From Papiliotrema nemorosa (lineage: Eukaryota > Basidiomycota > Tremellomycetes > Tremellales > Rhynchogastremaceae), in contig JASKOT010000026.1 in NCBI GenBank assembly GCA_032158125.1, positions 1 to 64,000 on the forward strand: 64,000 bases of DNA, read 5' to 3'. The notes under the pieces are model-generated. The model did not search any database. It saw only the letters and a program-made list of their open reading frames with translations, and was not told where the DNA came from. The position numbers and the translations under genes are program-made. Shown piece after piece: positions 32,411 through 44,718 of this stretch. Positions within the stretch are counted from its first letter, which is position 1. Each line of letters opens with the position of its first letter.

Positions 32411-33090
32411 GATAGCAAGCGTTTCTCTGGATGGTCGTTCTTGGATTTTTTAAGGTAGAAAGCAGTGAGAAGAACGAGTCGGTAGGGTCCCCTTCCTACT
32501 GCAGCGAGCGCCATCTCAAGCGGTCACAAGTCTTGTACAACCAAAGCTGAGCATGGGTCTATTCCCAAACCCATCAAGCGCGCGCCTTTGTCTAGCTCTG
32601 TAATCTTCTCCGCAACCGGTGTCCCGCCGAGATCAGGGTCCCATCTCTATATGGTTTATGGAGGTGACTATCTACCCAAACAAGCCCGAGATTGACGATA
32701 GGGCTCCACTTGATTAAGATCAGGGGCAGAGGACTGAAAAGGTGGGGGATGATAAATGTCAGGTATGATATGCAGGGGTTACGCCTGCAGCCCCGCGTCG
32801 GACCGACTGGGACGTGAGATGCGGTGCACATGCACATGCTCAAGGCTCTGTTGGACCTCAGAATAGACACAGACACAACCGGCATCACTTGCCGAAAACG
32901 TGCCAAGAGACCCAACTTCCGTTGGCCGATGTATTTCGCAACATGCGGATCGGACTGTTTAGATGTCACATGCTCGACCTTTGCTTGATACGTTAAATCA
33001 GAATGTGATATATAGTGTTAGAGCTTCTGACTCCACATGTAAAACAGAACCGACTAGTACCTCGGATCTACCCACCTTACCTTGCCAACA
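32411..33090. other. Intergenic
   Basis: About 680 bp between two minus-strand genes: promoter of the glycoprotein gene and 3' end of Clr2. It may contain a first exon with a signal peptide for the glycoprotein (see that entry). No other feature is seen. Confidence 0.45.
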
Positions 33091-35418
33091 TCATGCTGCG
33101 GATGCGGGCGCCGCCTCTGCTTCCCCGGTAGCCGCTCCGACTCCATCCGCCGCTGTAGCTTCCCTGACACCGTTTGAATCTGCTTTTGCTCCCTCACTCG
33201 CCGCGGCCGGATTGAGCAGGTTCATAAAGAACTTTTTCATGTCCCTCTCAGTCGACTTGTTGGCCTCTGATACGATGGTATACAAGTCCTCTACTCTATC
33301 AGCTCACACCCATCGCAGCGATTTTATACTGACCCTTCCACTTGTCCGATTTTGAGGCAACCATTTGGCCAGGTTTCAATCCCGTCAAAGCTCGACCAGA
33401 CTCTCCCACCGGTTCTCGCACGCCGTTTTCCGGATCCGACAGACTTGAGGACTTGAACGTTGTCTGTGTGTTTGGCTCGAGGAGATCAGAGTATACTCTC
33501 CCGGCAACGTCCATGATATCCACCGTGACCTCTGATCCAGCTTCGTTGAGCTGCTTAAAGTGATAGCCCTTGGGAGGGACCGCGACCGCAGCTGCCCATT
33601 CTGGGTCTGCCTTCGGATCGATCGTGGGGGCGTCTCCGTTAGCGACCTCGAACACATGTCCATAGAGTAAAGCTCTCCATGCGTGTCGCTCTTCCGTGGA
33701 ATCGGGGGAGACTTCGACCGTGATCATTCGTATTTTGAGCAGGACTGCTCGGTCCGCGGCACCTTCTGACGGTAGTCCTAGCGCATCGACTGGCAGCTCT
33801 GCACGATGCTTCTTCAATCGCACAGTATCGTCTACCCATATCCTCTCACCACCCCACCAGAGACCTTGATACAGAGTCTTGCGCTGCGACGTGATGGCCT
33901 CCAGGTCGTCCTGGTTGATATCCGTCCCGGGCACGATATCAATCTTGTCCGTCTGCGTCCATGAATTGCTAATGAGCTGTCTTATCAGCAGAGTGCTCAC
34001 GCAAGCTGATTACTTACCGAGGCAATCTTGATGGCGATACCCAACCTGAAGACCACCGTGTCCCATTCTTTCGGCATTTCTTTGAATGGGTACCTCCTTG
34101 CCATCTTTTCTTTCCATTTCTTATCAATCTCCAGTGGATCAGATGGCAATGGCAGCCCTTTGCCCTTCAAATCGTTGACTTCTGCCGCGACTCGCTCTTT
34201 GATCACCCTTGTTCCTTCTTTTCCAATCGCTCCCCACCCCTTACTGCCTCCTAGGAGGTCACTACCTACCGAATATGGCAACAGTCCCTCTGGTCGCTTG
34301 GCTACTTCTGCAGAGGGTGAAAAGAATCCCAGTGGTCGAATAGAATAATCCCACGTGGTGACAAACCGCTTGGGCGGAGGGGTAGCTGTAGACCCGCCGG
34401 ACAGGTGGGCCAAAGTCGACGATACACCCTGCGGAAGACCATTGTCGGTAGGCTTGGAATTTGTGGGATCAGGGATGAGCTTTTTTGCAGCATTCGCGAC
34501 CAGTCCTGGCCAATGGGTTAACCTCGGCAGATTCGGGCGATCCGGAGGAGGATGTATCGTTTCTATTTGGAACCAGACCAACTCTCCTTTTCTGAAACGT
34601 CGACCGGTTTGGATATCGATAAGACGCTCAGGGACGATGACTGCGGGTGGTTCTTCCGGTTCTTCTGGTGCTTCCTTTCGTTTCTTCGGGACGGAGGGGG
34701 TTGGTTTGGGTGTTGCTCCTGTTCCGAGGGACGAAGAGCCGGATTTCTTGGCTTGAGCAGCGGCTGAAACGTTGTTGTATATACAGCCGCACTGCACATG
34801 TCAGCTCACTGAGCCAGTGTGGATTGAGGAGCTCACCTTGGAATGGTCGTCGATAGACCTGCTGGTATCCAGGATCCACTCTGCGTGTGGCAGAAACTCG
34901 TTTGGACTTCGAAAGTATTTCTTGCCTATAGTCGGACATCCCTGTGCGTAAGCCCACACTGTAAGCCCTCGGCATAGGAGTGGATCAGCTCACTCTGAGA
35001 TACACATCCACCCGTTCTCCCTTGTCCGGGTTGGGCTTGTGATGCGCAAACAAGGCGTATCCAGCTGGTAACTGTACCCTATACGATGCGGCTGTCCTCA
35101 GCTTCTGCGCGGCGCAAAGGCTCTGGGCCCGGACACGACGATGAAGAGCAATTGCTCACCTTTGATGCCCTTGAGTTCGGCCAGCTTCTCCCCTATTCTC
35201 CCTTCGTACAGCTTGTACTTTTCATGCGACAAGTCGAGCTTCTCTTGCCAACTATTAACTTGGCTAGGTCGTTGTTCTTCCGCTGTAGGCCAGCTATTTG
35301 GGTCTCCGTCAGATCGTGGCCAGGACAGACCTGGAGTATACGAAGCCATACTGGCCGGAGTGAAGTGAGGGGCTCTGGGTGTAGTCGAGGATGAGACAGA
35401 GGTCGGAAGGGATTCCAT
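33091..35418 (-). CDS. Clr2-like transcription-silencing protein
   Basis: Clr2 is a subunit of the SHREC histone-deacetylase/remodeller complex that silences heterochromatin in fission yeast. The start at 35418 (MESLPTSVSSSTTP) is preceded by a good context. The Clr2 N-terminal domain is clear once spliced: LPAGYALFAHHKPNPDKG, VDVYLR, CPTIGKKYFRSPNEFLPHA, EWIL, DDHSK, CGCIYN. The C-terminal domain begins RRFRKGELVWFQIE and continues LTHWPGLVANAA, DYSIRPLGFF, KIDIVPGTDINQ and TLYQGLWWGGERIWVDD. It ends in an Ala-rich tail. The combination of the FRSPNEF.PH motif and the GELVWF...WPG motif is diagnostic. About seven exons. It shares a 105-bp divergent promoter with the HIT gene. The role in silencing is inferred from the family. 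Confidence 0.85.
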
Positions 35419-35523
35419 GTTGGACGCGTCGGTCAAATAGGCATGCAAGAGCTCAATTACAAAGATGGACGCCTATTTGGTTTTGTTGACACTTTGATTC
35501 AGGGGTGGGCTCTCACCTGCATC

Positions 35524-36181
35524 ATGCCTTCATTCTCGTCTTGCCTGTCCTCCAAAGTAGTCAAGGAGGAGAGACTCTCGAGAGATAGTCATGAGATCTT
35601 ACTCGACGAAGATGGGTCCAAGCCGGGTTGTCCATTCTGCAATGTCACCCGAGAAAGGGGTTTTGACGTGGTTCTCGAGACACCTCGACTGATCGCCTTT
35701 CGAGGTGCGCTTACTCCTAATGGTCTCACTCCCCGATCCAAGTCTGACTAGACAGATAAATCACCGCAATCTGAAGTGCATCTGTTGGTTATACCCAAGC
35801 GACATGAAGGTGGGCTCGATGCTGAGCTACAGCTGACGAGAGTCTCGACCGTGAAAGACCTGACGAAGGAGCATGTCCCGCTTCGCAAGTGTCTCTCACA
35901 TTCACAAAGTCGAGGCTAACCATGTAGTCCGACACATGGCAAGACTAGGCCTACAACTCGTGCCCGACACTCGAAAGATGGGCTTCCACATCCCGCCCTT
36001 CTCATCTGTGCACCACCTCCACCTGCACGTCTTCGCCGGGAGACCAACTCTGCTAGGAAGATTAAAATACCCACAACGGGATCACGGAAAGGGAAAAGGG
36101 TGGAGCTGGTTCGTCTCGGCCGATCAGGCGATCAGCATTCTGCAATCAGGCGGTCGAATTGGATTGAGCTCGACGAGGTGA
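35524..36181 (+). CDS. HIT-family hydrolase (HINT3/aprataxin-like)
   Basis: A histidine-triad nucleotide hydrolase. The start at 35524 (MPSFSSCLSSKVV) leads to CPFCNVTRERGFDVVLE, whose Cys pair is typical of the HINT3 branch. PRLIAFRD, SPQSEVHLLVIPKRHE, VKDLTKEHVPLL, RHMARLGLQLVP and MGFHIPPFSSVHHLHLHVFA follow; the last holds the H-x-H-x-H catalytic triad. It ends WSWFVSADQAISILQSG. One intron (35885-35927, 43 nt) has a GC donor (GCAAGT) with branch GCTAAC and acceptor TGTAG; only this junction keeps the frame. Length of about 165 residues is usual. It shares a 105-bp divergent promoter with Clr2. Confidence 0.9.
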
Positions 36182-36347
36182 TTCACGAGAACGACGATAC
36201 GATAATATGTTCCGATAATGACCGTAATGATATGCATGATGAGTGACGACGCGATAAACCCACGAGAGAGGTATGAAATACAAGAGAGAATAGAAGGGTG
36301 CGAACCTTGATATGAGTACAGGTCTGAAAGACAACCGAAAACGACGC

Positions 36348-37421
36348 CTAGCCCAGAACGTGGATATTCTTCTTCTGCTTCTTGGTCTTCTTCGTGCTGT
36401 AATCTCGCCACGTACTGACTCGTTCCTCCCGACGTTCTGTTGGTGTCAGCATGTGTCCTCATGAAGGGTACGGGGGGAAAGGAGGGGAAGTATTGGTGGG
36501 AATATCGGTTGAGCTTGTGACCTGTTTTACGAACAACGTCAGAAACGACTTCTTCGGGTATCGCACGCCAAGGGATCGGATAAGGGTTCAGGCATGGAAG
36601 ACTCACCTTCCCACTTTTCCTTTTCCTCGGCTTTCCGTTTCCTAGCTGCAATCTCCTCTTCCAGCTTCTTCTTCTCGGCCCCTTCGTTGGCAAAAGCGAT
36701 CTTTGTTTTCCTGCATCGTCAGGGTCTGCATATCATGGGCGGACTACTCTGCTCACCTGCGCTTGTTGAGCTCTTCATCCACAAGAATCTCCTTTGCCTT
36801 GAGACGTATCCTTGCATCGTAGCTCGGTTTGAGATCTTGCAATCTTGGGTCGGTATCGGCAATACTCGTCGAAAAACCTGCACCAAGAATACTGCATGTG
36901 AGGGTGATTCCTCGGAAAGAAGTAGAGGACACTTACGCCTTGAGTACCTCGGATCGAGCATGGGTCATGATAGAGTCAACTTCAGCACGCGACGTGACAT
37001 CGGAAAGTTGTCCCTCAGCCTAGATGTACGTCAGTCAGGCTTTACATTTTAGAGATAATCACGAACCTTTTTCAAGAGATCAAAAGCCTAGAAAGGGTCA
37101 GCCAGTATTCTCAGTGTAGGGAAGGGGGACTCACATCCATTCCCTGTTCATGCTTGTACTTGTCCGGATGGATCATTAGTGATTTTTTACGATATTGCTT
37201 CTTGATATCCGCTTCTGTAGCAGAAACAGGAAGGTCGAGAATATCATACGGACTATAGTGGTCAGTCATGCTCGGAGCGGCGAAAGGGAGAGGGAGAATG
37301 AACTTACTTGAGTTTGAACGCCTTCATCACTCTCTCCACCTGATGTGTTAGCTTAATAAAGGATCCGAGAATCGTGATAGCTCACCTCTTCCCTTTTGGC
37401 GTCATCTCGTCCGGCACTCAT
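36348..37421 (-). CDS. J-domain co-chaperone, DNAJC8/Spf31-like
   Basis: DNAJC8-type J proteins are found in spliceosome preparations; they recruit Hsp70 through the J domain. The start at 37421 (MSAGRDDAKREE) joins by short introns to VERVMKAFKLN, then the J domain: PYDILDLPVSATEADIKKQY, RKKSLMIHPDKYKHEQGMD with the HPD motif, and AFDLLKKAEGQLSD. A long charged coiled-coil follows (LKAKEILVDEELNKRRKTK, EKKKLEEEIAARKRKAEEK), and the C-terminus has WRDYSTKKTKKQKKN. This order, with the extended basic helical tail and terminal WRDF/Y-like motif, matches DNAJC8. Six or seven exons, about 220 residues. The 3' ends of this gene and the HIT gene converge 166 bp apart. Confidence 0.87.
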
Positions 37422-37632
37422 GTCGATAGGATACAAAGTTGGTGATGGAACGATGCAGAGTTGAAAGGGAAAACAACGAGCTTGCCACCGGCCGCTACGT
37501 GCGCCTAATTCTGCTTCGAGATTACGTGAGACGCCTATATTCCACCTAACCCGGTTACAATGCTTGCTTCTGATGACTTCTGCCTCTCTTCCTTGATCGT
37601 CTCTCTACTGCCCGCCCTCACGCATCCACACC

Positions 37633-39946
37633 ATGGGAGAGGCTTCTCTGTTTCTCAAAAAGCGGCCAAAGCCACGACCGCGTGATCCCTCGGCCTCTGT
37701 GAAGCCTCTTCCCCCTCGACCTAATCGCGATGTTGGGACGCCCAGCTCGACCGGTTCGCCCGCTGCAACGCCCCCTGCGGGCACGTCGTCTACTCCCAAA
37801 TCCCAGAATGTCACGGAGATCAAGCTCTTCTCTGTGGGTGACACAAACGGCACGCGTTACAATATCATGCGAATGCACAGTGATCACGATGTCGATCCAC
37901 GTCAAATCCCCGGTCCAATCTTGCTCAACCGTAAACCAAGACATGAGGCGCCAAAACCTCTAATAGCGTATGACACGGAAGGGAAAGCGATTGGTAAATA
38001 CGTCTATGATAAGGATGGGAAACCGGTCCTGGATGCGGAAGGGCAGCAGGTCATTGAACAGGCCACAGGACCTGATGCGTCTTTGGTGGGGGGTGGACAG
38101 GAAGGGAGGAAGAAGAGGAAAGGCAAATCGATCAGAGATGTCTATTCGACCGACGTGGAGATGATCAAGCTCAAAAGGGAAGAGAATGAACCTTGGATAT
38201 TGGAAAGTGGGCAATTGAGAGGAATGACCAATGGGAGTCATGGTGTAAAGTCGGAAGCTGGACCTTCTGGAGTCAAGACGGAAGACGGGGTCACCCAAGC
38301 GAAAAGATCGGATAGATGGACAGCGTCGTATCAAGAACCGACGAGCATGGGGACCGTTCTCATCATAGACAACCAGAACGGCTCGTTTGGCGTGGTGCCA
38401 CTGGGGAGGACGTATCGGTTCGTCCCGGATAGGCCTTTCGAGACGCTCGATTCGGATGCGGCAAATAAAGAGGTATTTCATGCTTGATTGAGAAAAAGCC
38501 TCACTGACTATCAGTATGAGCATCAAGTGAGGCACAAGATGTTTGACAGGTGGACACATCGGCCCGGGGGTGCTTCTGGCCCTAGTGCTAGACCTCTTGA
38601 TCAGATGTATATGCAGCAGGAAATCCGAGCCCAGAGGATGGACGCGAGGAGCAGGGTGTTCAATGGAGAAGATATCAAGCCTAAAATCAAGGTCGAACGT
38701 TTCGATGATGACTTCCGGCGGGAAGGAAGGCGCCTCGAGAGGGTCAGCCGAACAATACGTGAGAGTGTCATAGCTGACATGCAGGGCATGGAAGGTGGAG
38801 AAGACGAAGAATTAGATTACGACGTTAACGAAGATTTCCAAGATGACGAAGATAACAACAACTTTCACCGCAACGAAGAAGATGAAGAAGAGCAAAAACG
38901 CATCGATGTGAGTGTTCTGATCAGTGCAAGAGATGGTCTGACTCTCAGGAACGGCTCAAAAAAGAGTTCAAGTTGGCCAATGCGAATGTGGGAGACAGGC
39001 CTCAGATCGATTCGGGAGACGAATCGGACGATGATATCTTTGGAGACAAGTTGAACACTGAAGGCAAGAAGTTGCGAAAGATGATGAGGAAACGTGGCGA
39101 GCGAGACGACGATGATATCTTTGGCTCTGACGATGAGGTCGGTCTTTTGTGTATGCTCAAGCTCACTGGTAGAGCGACTCGGATACCGAGACTGTCAAAT
39201 CGGAAAAGAGCGAGAAGAAAAAGGAAGAGACCTCTGTTCCTGGCTCCGCCGAGAGGCCTTCCCGTCCACCTTCGCGAGGACCAGGATCTGCGCCCCGGCC
39301 CCAGTCCCCCTCGCGCAGGTCGCATCTGTCAGCAGGGAAGGCGCAGACTGCACCACCTGGCAGTGGCGCTGCCTTGTACGCTCAAAGGGCTACAGGGAAT
39401 ATTTCCTCGCCCCGGAGAAATCGAACCGGGTCATCTACGCATCGTGCTCAATCTCCCGAGAATGGCCAGGTCCGAGGATCTAGCCCAGTCTCAGCCCGAG
39501 GTGCCTCGCCATCACGGGAGAACAGTCCCGGACCGGCTGGTTCCAGACCCAACTTTGCTAAATACCGATCGACGCCCTCGCATTCTCCTGCTCCACCTGA
39601 AAATGCCCCGTCTCCTGGCGCTGGTCCATCGAGTAACAAACGCAAAACGTCTCCGTCTACGGGAACGGCTCCTGACGCGCGTAAGAAGAAGAAATCGTCT
39701 AGCCTCACCCCGACGCCTCAACCGCAAGATGTGGAACCGTTCGCAGGTATGATTACTCGAGAAGAGGTTGTCGGGTGGTTCAAGCAGTACCCCGAGGATA
39801 CAGTCATGATGCAGACTGTTATACAGCAGTTCAAGTCGAGATTGGAGGCGGATAAACGGAACCAAGGATTGTTCTTGGGCTATGTCAAGCAGGTCACGAC
39901 GAAGGACGAGGCCAAGAAGCTGCGAATCTTGAGGGACCGGCTGTAG
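37633..39946 (+). CDS. TFG1: TFIIF alpha subunit (Tfg1/RAP74)
   Basis: TFIIF alpha binds RNA polymerase II and the preinitiation complex. The start at 37633 (MGEASLFLKKRPKPRPRD) leads to the N-terminal dimerisation region: NVTEIKLFSVGDTNGTRYNI, then a long insertion, then WTASYQEPTSMGTVLIIDN, FGVVPLGRTYRFVPDRPFE, and YEHQVRHKMFDRW. A long acidic and Ser/Pro-rich middle (EDEELDYDVNEDFQDDEDN) follows. The C-terminal winged-helix domain is MITREEVVGWFKQYPED, VIQQFKSRLEADKRNQGLF and LGYVKQVTTKDEAKKLRIL. About four introns. The N- and C-terminal folds of Tfg1/RAP74 are both intact, so the call is firm. Confidence 0.9.
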
Positions 39947-40251
39947 GTGGGATATGGCTTGGAGAGTGTATCTGATTGGGGTTCGATGTACCGCTATAGA
40001 TCGGGTGTATCCTGTACCATCGCATCCCATTCTCTCTGACATCTATGCATGCAGCCTCGGGCCTTGCTGTACGAGTGAGTGTGGTCGTGGTCGTGGTCGG
40101 TGGTGAGCGGCAAAACGCCTGGTTTGTATTTGCCGAAACGACCCTTTTAGCAGCGTTGATCAATTCACCCCTCTCTTCCTATTCGTCTCTTTGCCTCATC
40201 GCACCATCTCGCTTCAATCACCGCACTACATCACAGAACAGGCCTTATCTG
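39947..40251. other. Intergenic
   Basis: About 305 bp between TFIIF alpha and the Zn2Cys6 factor. It contains a short GTGGTC direct repeat near 40081-40099; nothing else is recognised. Confidence 0.45.
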
Positions 40252-42670
40252 ATGAATATCATCTCCCCGGATCCTGGTTCTTCCACCGACACCTTGACCC
40301 CTCCGATTGGATCTACATCCGCGCCCATTCCGCTTAAACGGAGACGTATCACGCGGGCATGCGATAGATGTCATAAGGGCGGAATAAAGTGTGCTCAAGG
40401 TAGATCAGAAGGTACTTGTGGACCATGTGAGAGTTTCGGCGAGAGATGCACATACGATCGACCACTCAAACGGCGTGGACCTTCAGCTAGAATTGACGGT
40501 GCGACTACCAAGGGGGTCAAGAAAGTCGGCAAGGGGGGATTGACACGCGTGGATGATGGATTGGTCAGTGCTGCCATGGAGAATGTGGCCATGATGAATG
40601 CAAATATGAATGTGAGGATGACAGGAGTGCCGGGATCGTTGGAGGTGGATGAGGTGGACGATTATGCGGGTTGGAGAGCGGAACATACGGCTAGTCCAAG
40701 TATAATCGAACATCTAGTGGATGCTTTCCACCGGATAGTCTACCCCATGTGAGTTGGTTCTGGCCATACTGATATTGGATCTCGGTGTGATGCTAGTCGG
40801 CGGGGCGCTTATACCAGATTGACATACTTTCACTGGCCGACATTCTCGCACGATGTTAGAAGGAGGAGATACTTGCACGACCGACCCTTTTTCGCAACTA
40901 CCATGGCGGTATGCGCCATGTCGTCCGCTCGACTCCGAGATGGGGCCGTCATACCTTTTCTACCGCCCCTTGACCCCCATTGTCCGCCTTCCGAGGTCTT
41001 CTACGCTGCGTCAACAAGGAGTATACCAAAAGATTTGCTACAAGCGGGAGATTTCGACTATAAACGCGCAAAAGCATTATTGGGCATGTTGTGTATACAA
41101 TATGGACGTGTCGTCGAGACAAAACTCCATCTAGGAGAATTGTCCACAATGTTCTCATTGGAAGGGTTCCATCATGAATCAAAGTGGCCCACGGGACTCA
41201 ACGCCATCGAGGTGGAAGAACGCCGCAGATTGGTGCGTGAATTATCCTCCACGTTTGATACGCCAGAGTGGGGCTGACACCTAGTGCTGGTGTGTGTACC
41301 AACTGGACATTTACGCTTCAATCATATTCGGAATGATGACTCACCATCGTGAATCTCAAATGACCGTAGCGTACCCTACAGAAGTATACGACGATACCGA
41401 AATCACAGCATCGGGAATCATCCCCTCCCGACCTGCCCGCGGGGTATCCTGGCTAAGAGGTTGGAATTGCGTAGTAGACCTCTATCGAATCCTCGAACAT
41501 GCTTCGGATCGATTACGAGCGAGTAAAGTGGGTGGCCCAACGACCCTCGACGAAGTCACGGGCTTGTTTTCGAGAAAGGGAGGTCCGCACGCCACGGAAG
41601 TGTTGGAGATCGTTTCGGGATTGTACGACTCTTTGCCTGTCGAGTTCAAATTGGTCAAGGCCATGACGGGAGATCTCGAGAAAGATCGATATGGCTTCAC
41701 GGGTACGTCGCTCGACTCGAAGGGATGTTGGGAGCTGACGATAGCGACAAACATTATCATTACGCTGCAGACGCTGCGAAGCGTCATTGCGGGTTTCGAG
41801 GAGGCCAATGTACATCAGAGATGCACAATTGCAGCGGAGATGCTGGATTCTCTGGCGTCGGTCCCAGTGTCTTACATTCAAGCTGGTTCGGCTCCTATGG
41901 TAAGTATTGAATACATATTATGCTGGGAAACGGCGATTCCTCATTCCAGTTCCACCATCTCGCAGGAGTAGGCCATCTACTCGGGTCCATCATCCAATCT
42001 CCTCTGTCGCAACATACCTATCTCCGTGTTCGAACTGTCCTACTTGCACTAGCAGACATGACCGCCTCGCTCGAGGTGGCATTATCGGCTACGAGCGATA
42101 TTGCCGGTAGACTTCGAGGACACGTCTCGCGGATCGATACCTATATGACGGAAGCGGCATTGCAACATCAACATGCCTATGTCCCCCCTATGGGCATGTC
42201 GATCAGTGGTTCGATGAGCGATCATCCGTACCTGCCCATGGTCCCTCAGGTGAGTAACCGCCTCACATTCAAGTCTGTGCTGAGAACAGTATGGACAGCC
42301 CACGTCCAACATCCCTTCTTCGTCGTTTGGACTCCCCGATCTAGTTGCAGCGGCAGGTATCGATCTCGATGCTGCACAACAACCATCCATGCCTCAGCCA
42401 TCGGAAGAAGTTGCAACCCGGGATCAAAAAGTCGACTTGCCACAACCCACACAAGGCGGTCAAGACCCAGGCTCACCCCATCCGTTTGGTTGGGCACCAT
42501 CGGCAAACGTCTCTCCGACTTATCAGTTTCAGTTGCCCGATGATCTGTTTGCCGATTGGCCGTTTGATTTTGGACAGGGAGATGTGTTTGATTGGTTGGG
42601 CGATGTCCAGGCTCAAGCGCAATTTGGTGAGGTTCTGCCTGGACCCGGAGCAGAGGGTACGAGCGGGTAG
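40252..42670 (+). CDS. Zn(2)-Cys(6) transcription factor
   Basis: A fungal-specific binuclear zinc-cluster regulator. The start at 40252 (MNIISPDPGSSTDTLTPP) is followed by the DNA-binding domain RRRITRACDRCHKGGIKC, then TCGPCESFGERCTYDRP, giving the six Cys in C-x2-C-x6-C-x8-C-x2-C-x6-C spacing. The basic run RPLKRRGPSARIDG is the linker. The middle region looks like a fungal_trans domain: IIEHLVDAFHRIVYP, LTYFHWPTFSHDVRRRRYL, FATTMAVCAMSSARLRDG and SWLRGWNCVVDLYRILEHA. The C-terminal 200 residues are rich in acidic and aromatic residues (LPDDLFADWPFDFGQGD, VFDWLGDVQAQ), as in acidic activation domains. Five or six exons. The regulated pathway cannot be read; I see no adjacent catabolic cluster. 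Confidence 0.85.
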
Positions 42671-42783
42671 CCAGGTGGGGTCAAAGTGCTCTTTGATCAT
42701 GCTCCGCAGGCCTTCTTCATAATCTAAGAGCAAAGTCGCCAGATCCTGGTTTGTATGCTATAATAATGCAGAGCACGTCACAT

Positions 42784-44718
42784 CTAAGCTCGCCTCCTTT
42801 TATTCGTAGCCAAAGTCCTCATCATCCTCCTAGCCTCCCTCGTCCTCTCCACCTCTCTCCTCTCCATTTCCTCCGTACTCAACTCTACCAACACCGGGCC
42901 ATATTCCTCCCTCTCCCACCAATCTCTCCATACACCGACCAAGCCTTTGGCGCCATACCTACTATTCACCTTGATCCCGCCGTACGTCTTGTCCCATTTC
43001 GCTTGTTCCTCTGGATGAGTCTTGGCGAAGAGCTCCAACTCTAATGCGTCTCGTTTATGTTTCAAGAGTTCGTCGGTGATGGCATGGGCGATGAGGGGGA
43101 TGGCTTCGCCGGTGAGACCTAATTCGCGGCAGTACTCTTTGGCAAAGATCGATGGAGGAAGGGAAGAGGAAAGATCCCATTCTATTCGATCACGCAGGAT
43201 AAAAGCGTATATCTGGACATCGAGCTGATACGTCAGCAGAGTCTAATGTAGATGTGAAGCAAACTCACATTGACGATGATCCGGCAATCTGCCTCTTTCC
43301 AATCTTGCACCTTGACCTGTTCCTGGGCCTGTTCCGTTTCCTCTTCTTCCTCTTCCACCCCGTCATCTAATGCGTTTTCCTTGGGAGTCGGCGCAGCATG
43401 ACCGTTACCATTCGGCACATTCGCACCCGAAGTCTGGTCTTCCACCTCGTCCTCGCTCCATACCACATCATCTTCCGTACATTCCGGATCGACCACATCA
43501 ATGTCCATCATCCCTTGTGTCTCTTCCAATTGGTTTTGGATGAGCTCAGCCACTATTGGAGCGTATTGCTGTGATGATATCCCGAGGTCATCGCAGAAGA
43601 CTATCGAGAATTGATGTGGAGTGAGGAACATTTCTGAGATTAGTCGACCCGCTTCACCACTCTAGCTCACCATTCATATTCCACAAGAAGCGATCTTTGA
43701 TCTTGATACCCGATACGTCGGGATTATTGCTCGTCACGTCAAAGTCTATCGTGATCGGGACTAGTGATTCCGGCTTATCGGCTTCTCGTTCCAATGCCTC
43801 TTCGGTGCTTCTCTTCAGTGACTGCGTCGTCGCAGAACGTGTCACTCACGTATACTGATGCTTGGTCCCTCTATGAGCCTGTGACCGAACCCTCTCCCCC
43901 GGCGCTCTGTCACCGAGCCATGTCCATCCTCTTTCGGCCTCTTCCTGTTTCTTCTTCAATTTTCTAGCACGTATCGTAGCTTGTTGTTCCGCTATTCCCA
44001 TCTGAGAAAACGGTTTCAGACTCGGTGTGCCGGTACCGGGTGCACCTGACCTATCCCTCTCCGACCTCCTTTTACCTGCTCGACCATAGTCCGTATCATC
44101 AGGATCAGAAGCCGCCTCTTGTATATCAGACTCTTCATCCTCCTCCTCCTCTTCCTCTGATTCATCGTCCGACCCCTTTTCGGCGTAACTCACCACGCCG
44201 CGTCCACGTCGACCTGATGCAGCTGCGGCTGCACGTCGAGAAGATCCAAACGGAGCGGGAGAGTCGACTCGGGGTGTACTGGCTCCAGAACCTGAACGAC
44301 CGATGGCCAGTTCTCGATCCAGATCCGCCAAGAGTTGTTCTCGTTCTCGTGGACCGCCAGTGATTGTCTCGGGTTGGACCAATCCTGTCACACCGGTACG
44401 AAGACGCGAGGGGTAGGTGGTGTATAGGCCTTGAGATACCGGAGGGGGATATGTTGGATCTCGGGTGGGTTGACCGGGCGGGGGGACAAAGTAAGGTAGA
44501 GGACCAGGAGGATGCGATGCGGGTCGATGATACTGCTGCGGCTGGGAAGATGCAGCAGGGTTGAGACCTGCTGGGTGGAGGGGAGTCGGAACAGCTGGTG
44601 GCAGATCACGGTTTAATGGAGGCCGACCTGGCCCTCGAGTGGGTCCCGATCGTGTGGGTGTTGCATAGGTGTTGTTCCGGGCAGGGTAGGGAGCTATAGA
44701 GAAGACAGATTGAGACAT
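42784..44718 (-). CDS. SNF5/SFH1 chromatin-remodelling subunit
   Basis: SNF5 (SMARCB1) family subunits are core members of SWI/SNF and RSC remodellers. The start at 44718 (MSQSVFSIAPYPARNNTY) opens a long Pro-rich region and an acidic run (ESEEEEEEDEESD). After a short intron the two SNF5 repeats follow: LVPITIDFDVTSNNPDVSG, KDRFLWNMN, EMFLTPHQFSIVFCDDLGI; then DCRIIVNLDVQIYAFILRDR, EWDLSSSLPPSIFAKEYCRE and AIPLIAHAITDELLKHKRDA. The C-terminus is charged. Two repeats with the conserved FLWN and PHQFS-type motifs secure the family. The name SNF5 or SFH1 cannot be decided here. The gene ends 113 bp from the convergent Zn2Cys6 gene. Confidence 0.9.

Noticed and set aside
37960..38559. 199-codon frame antisense to TFIIF alpha
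   Set aside because: Arg/Phe/Leu-rich shadow of a conserved coding exon.
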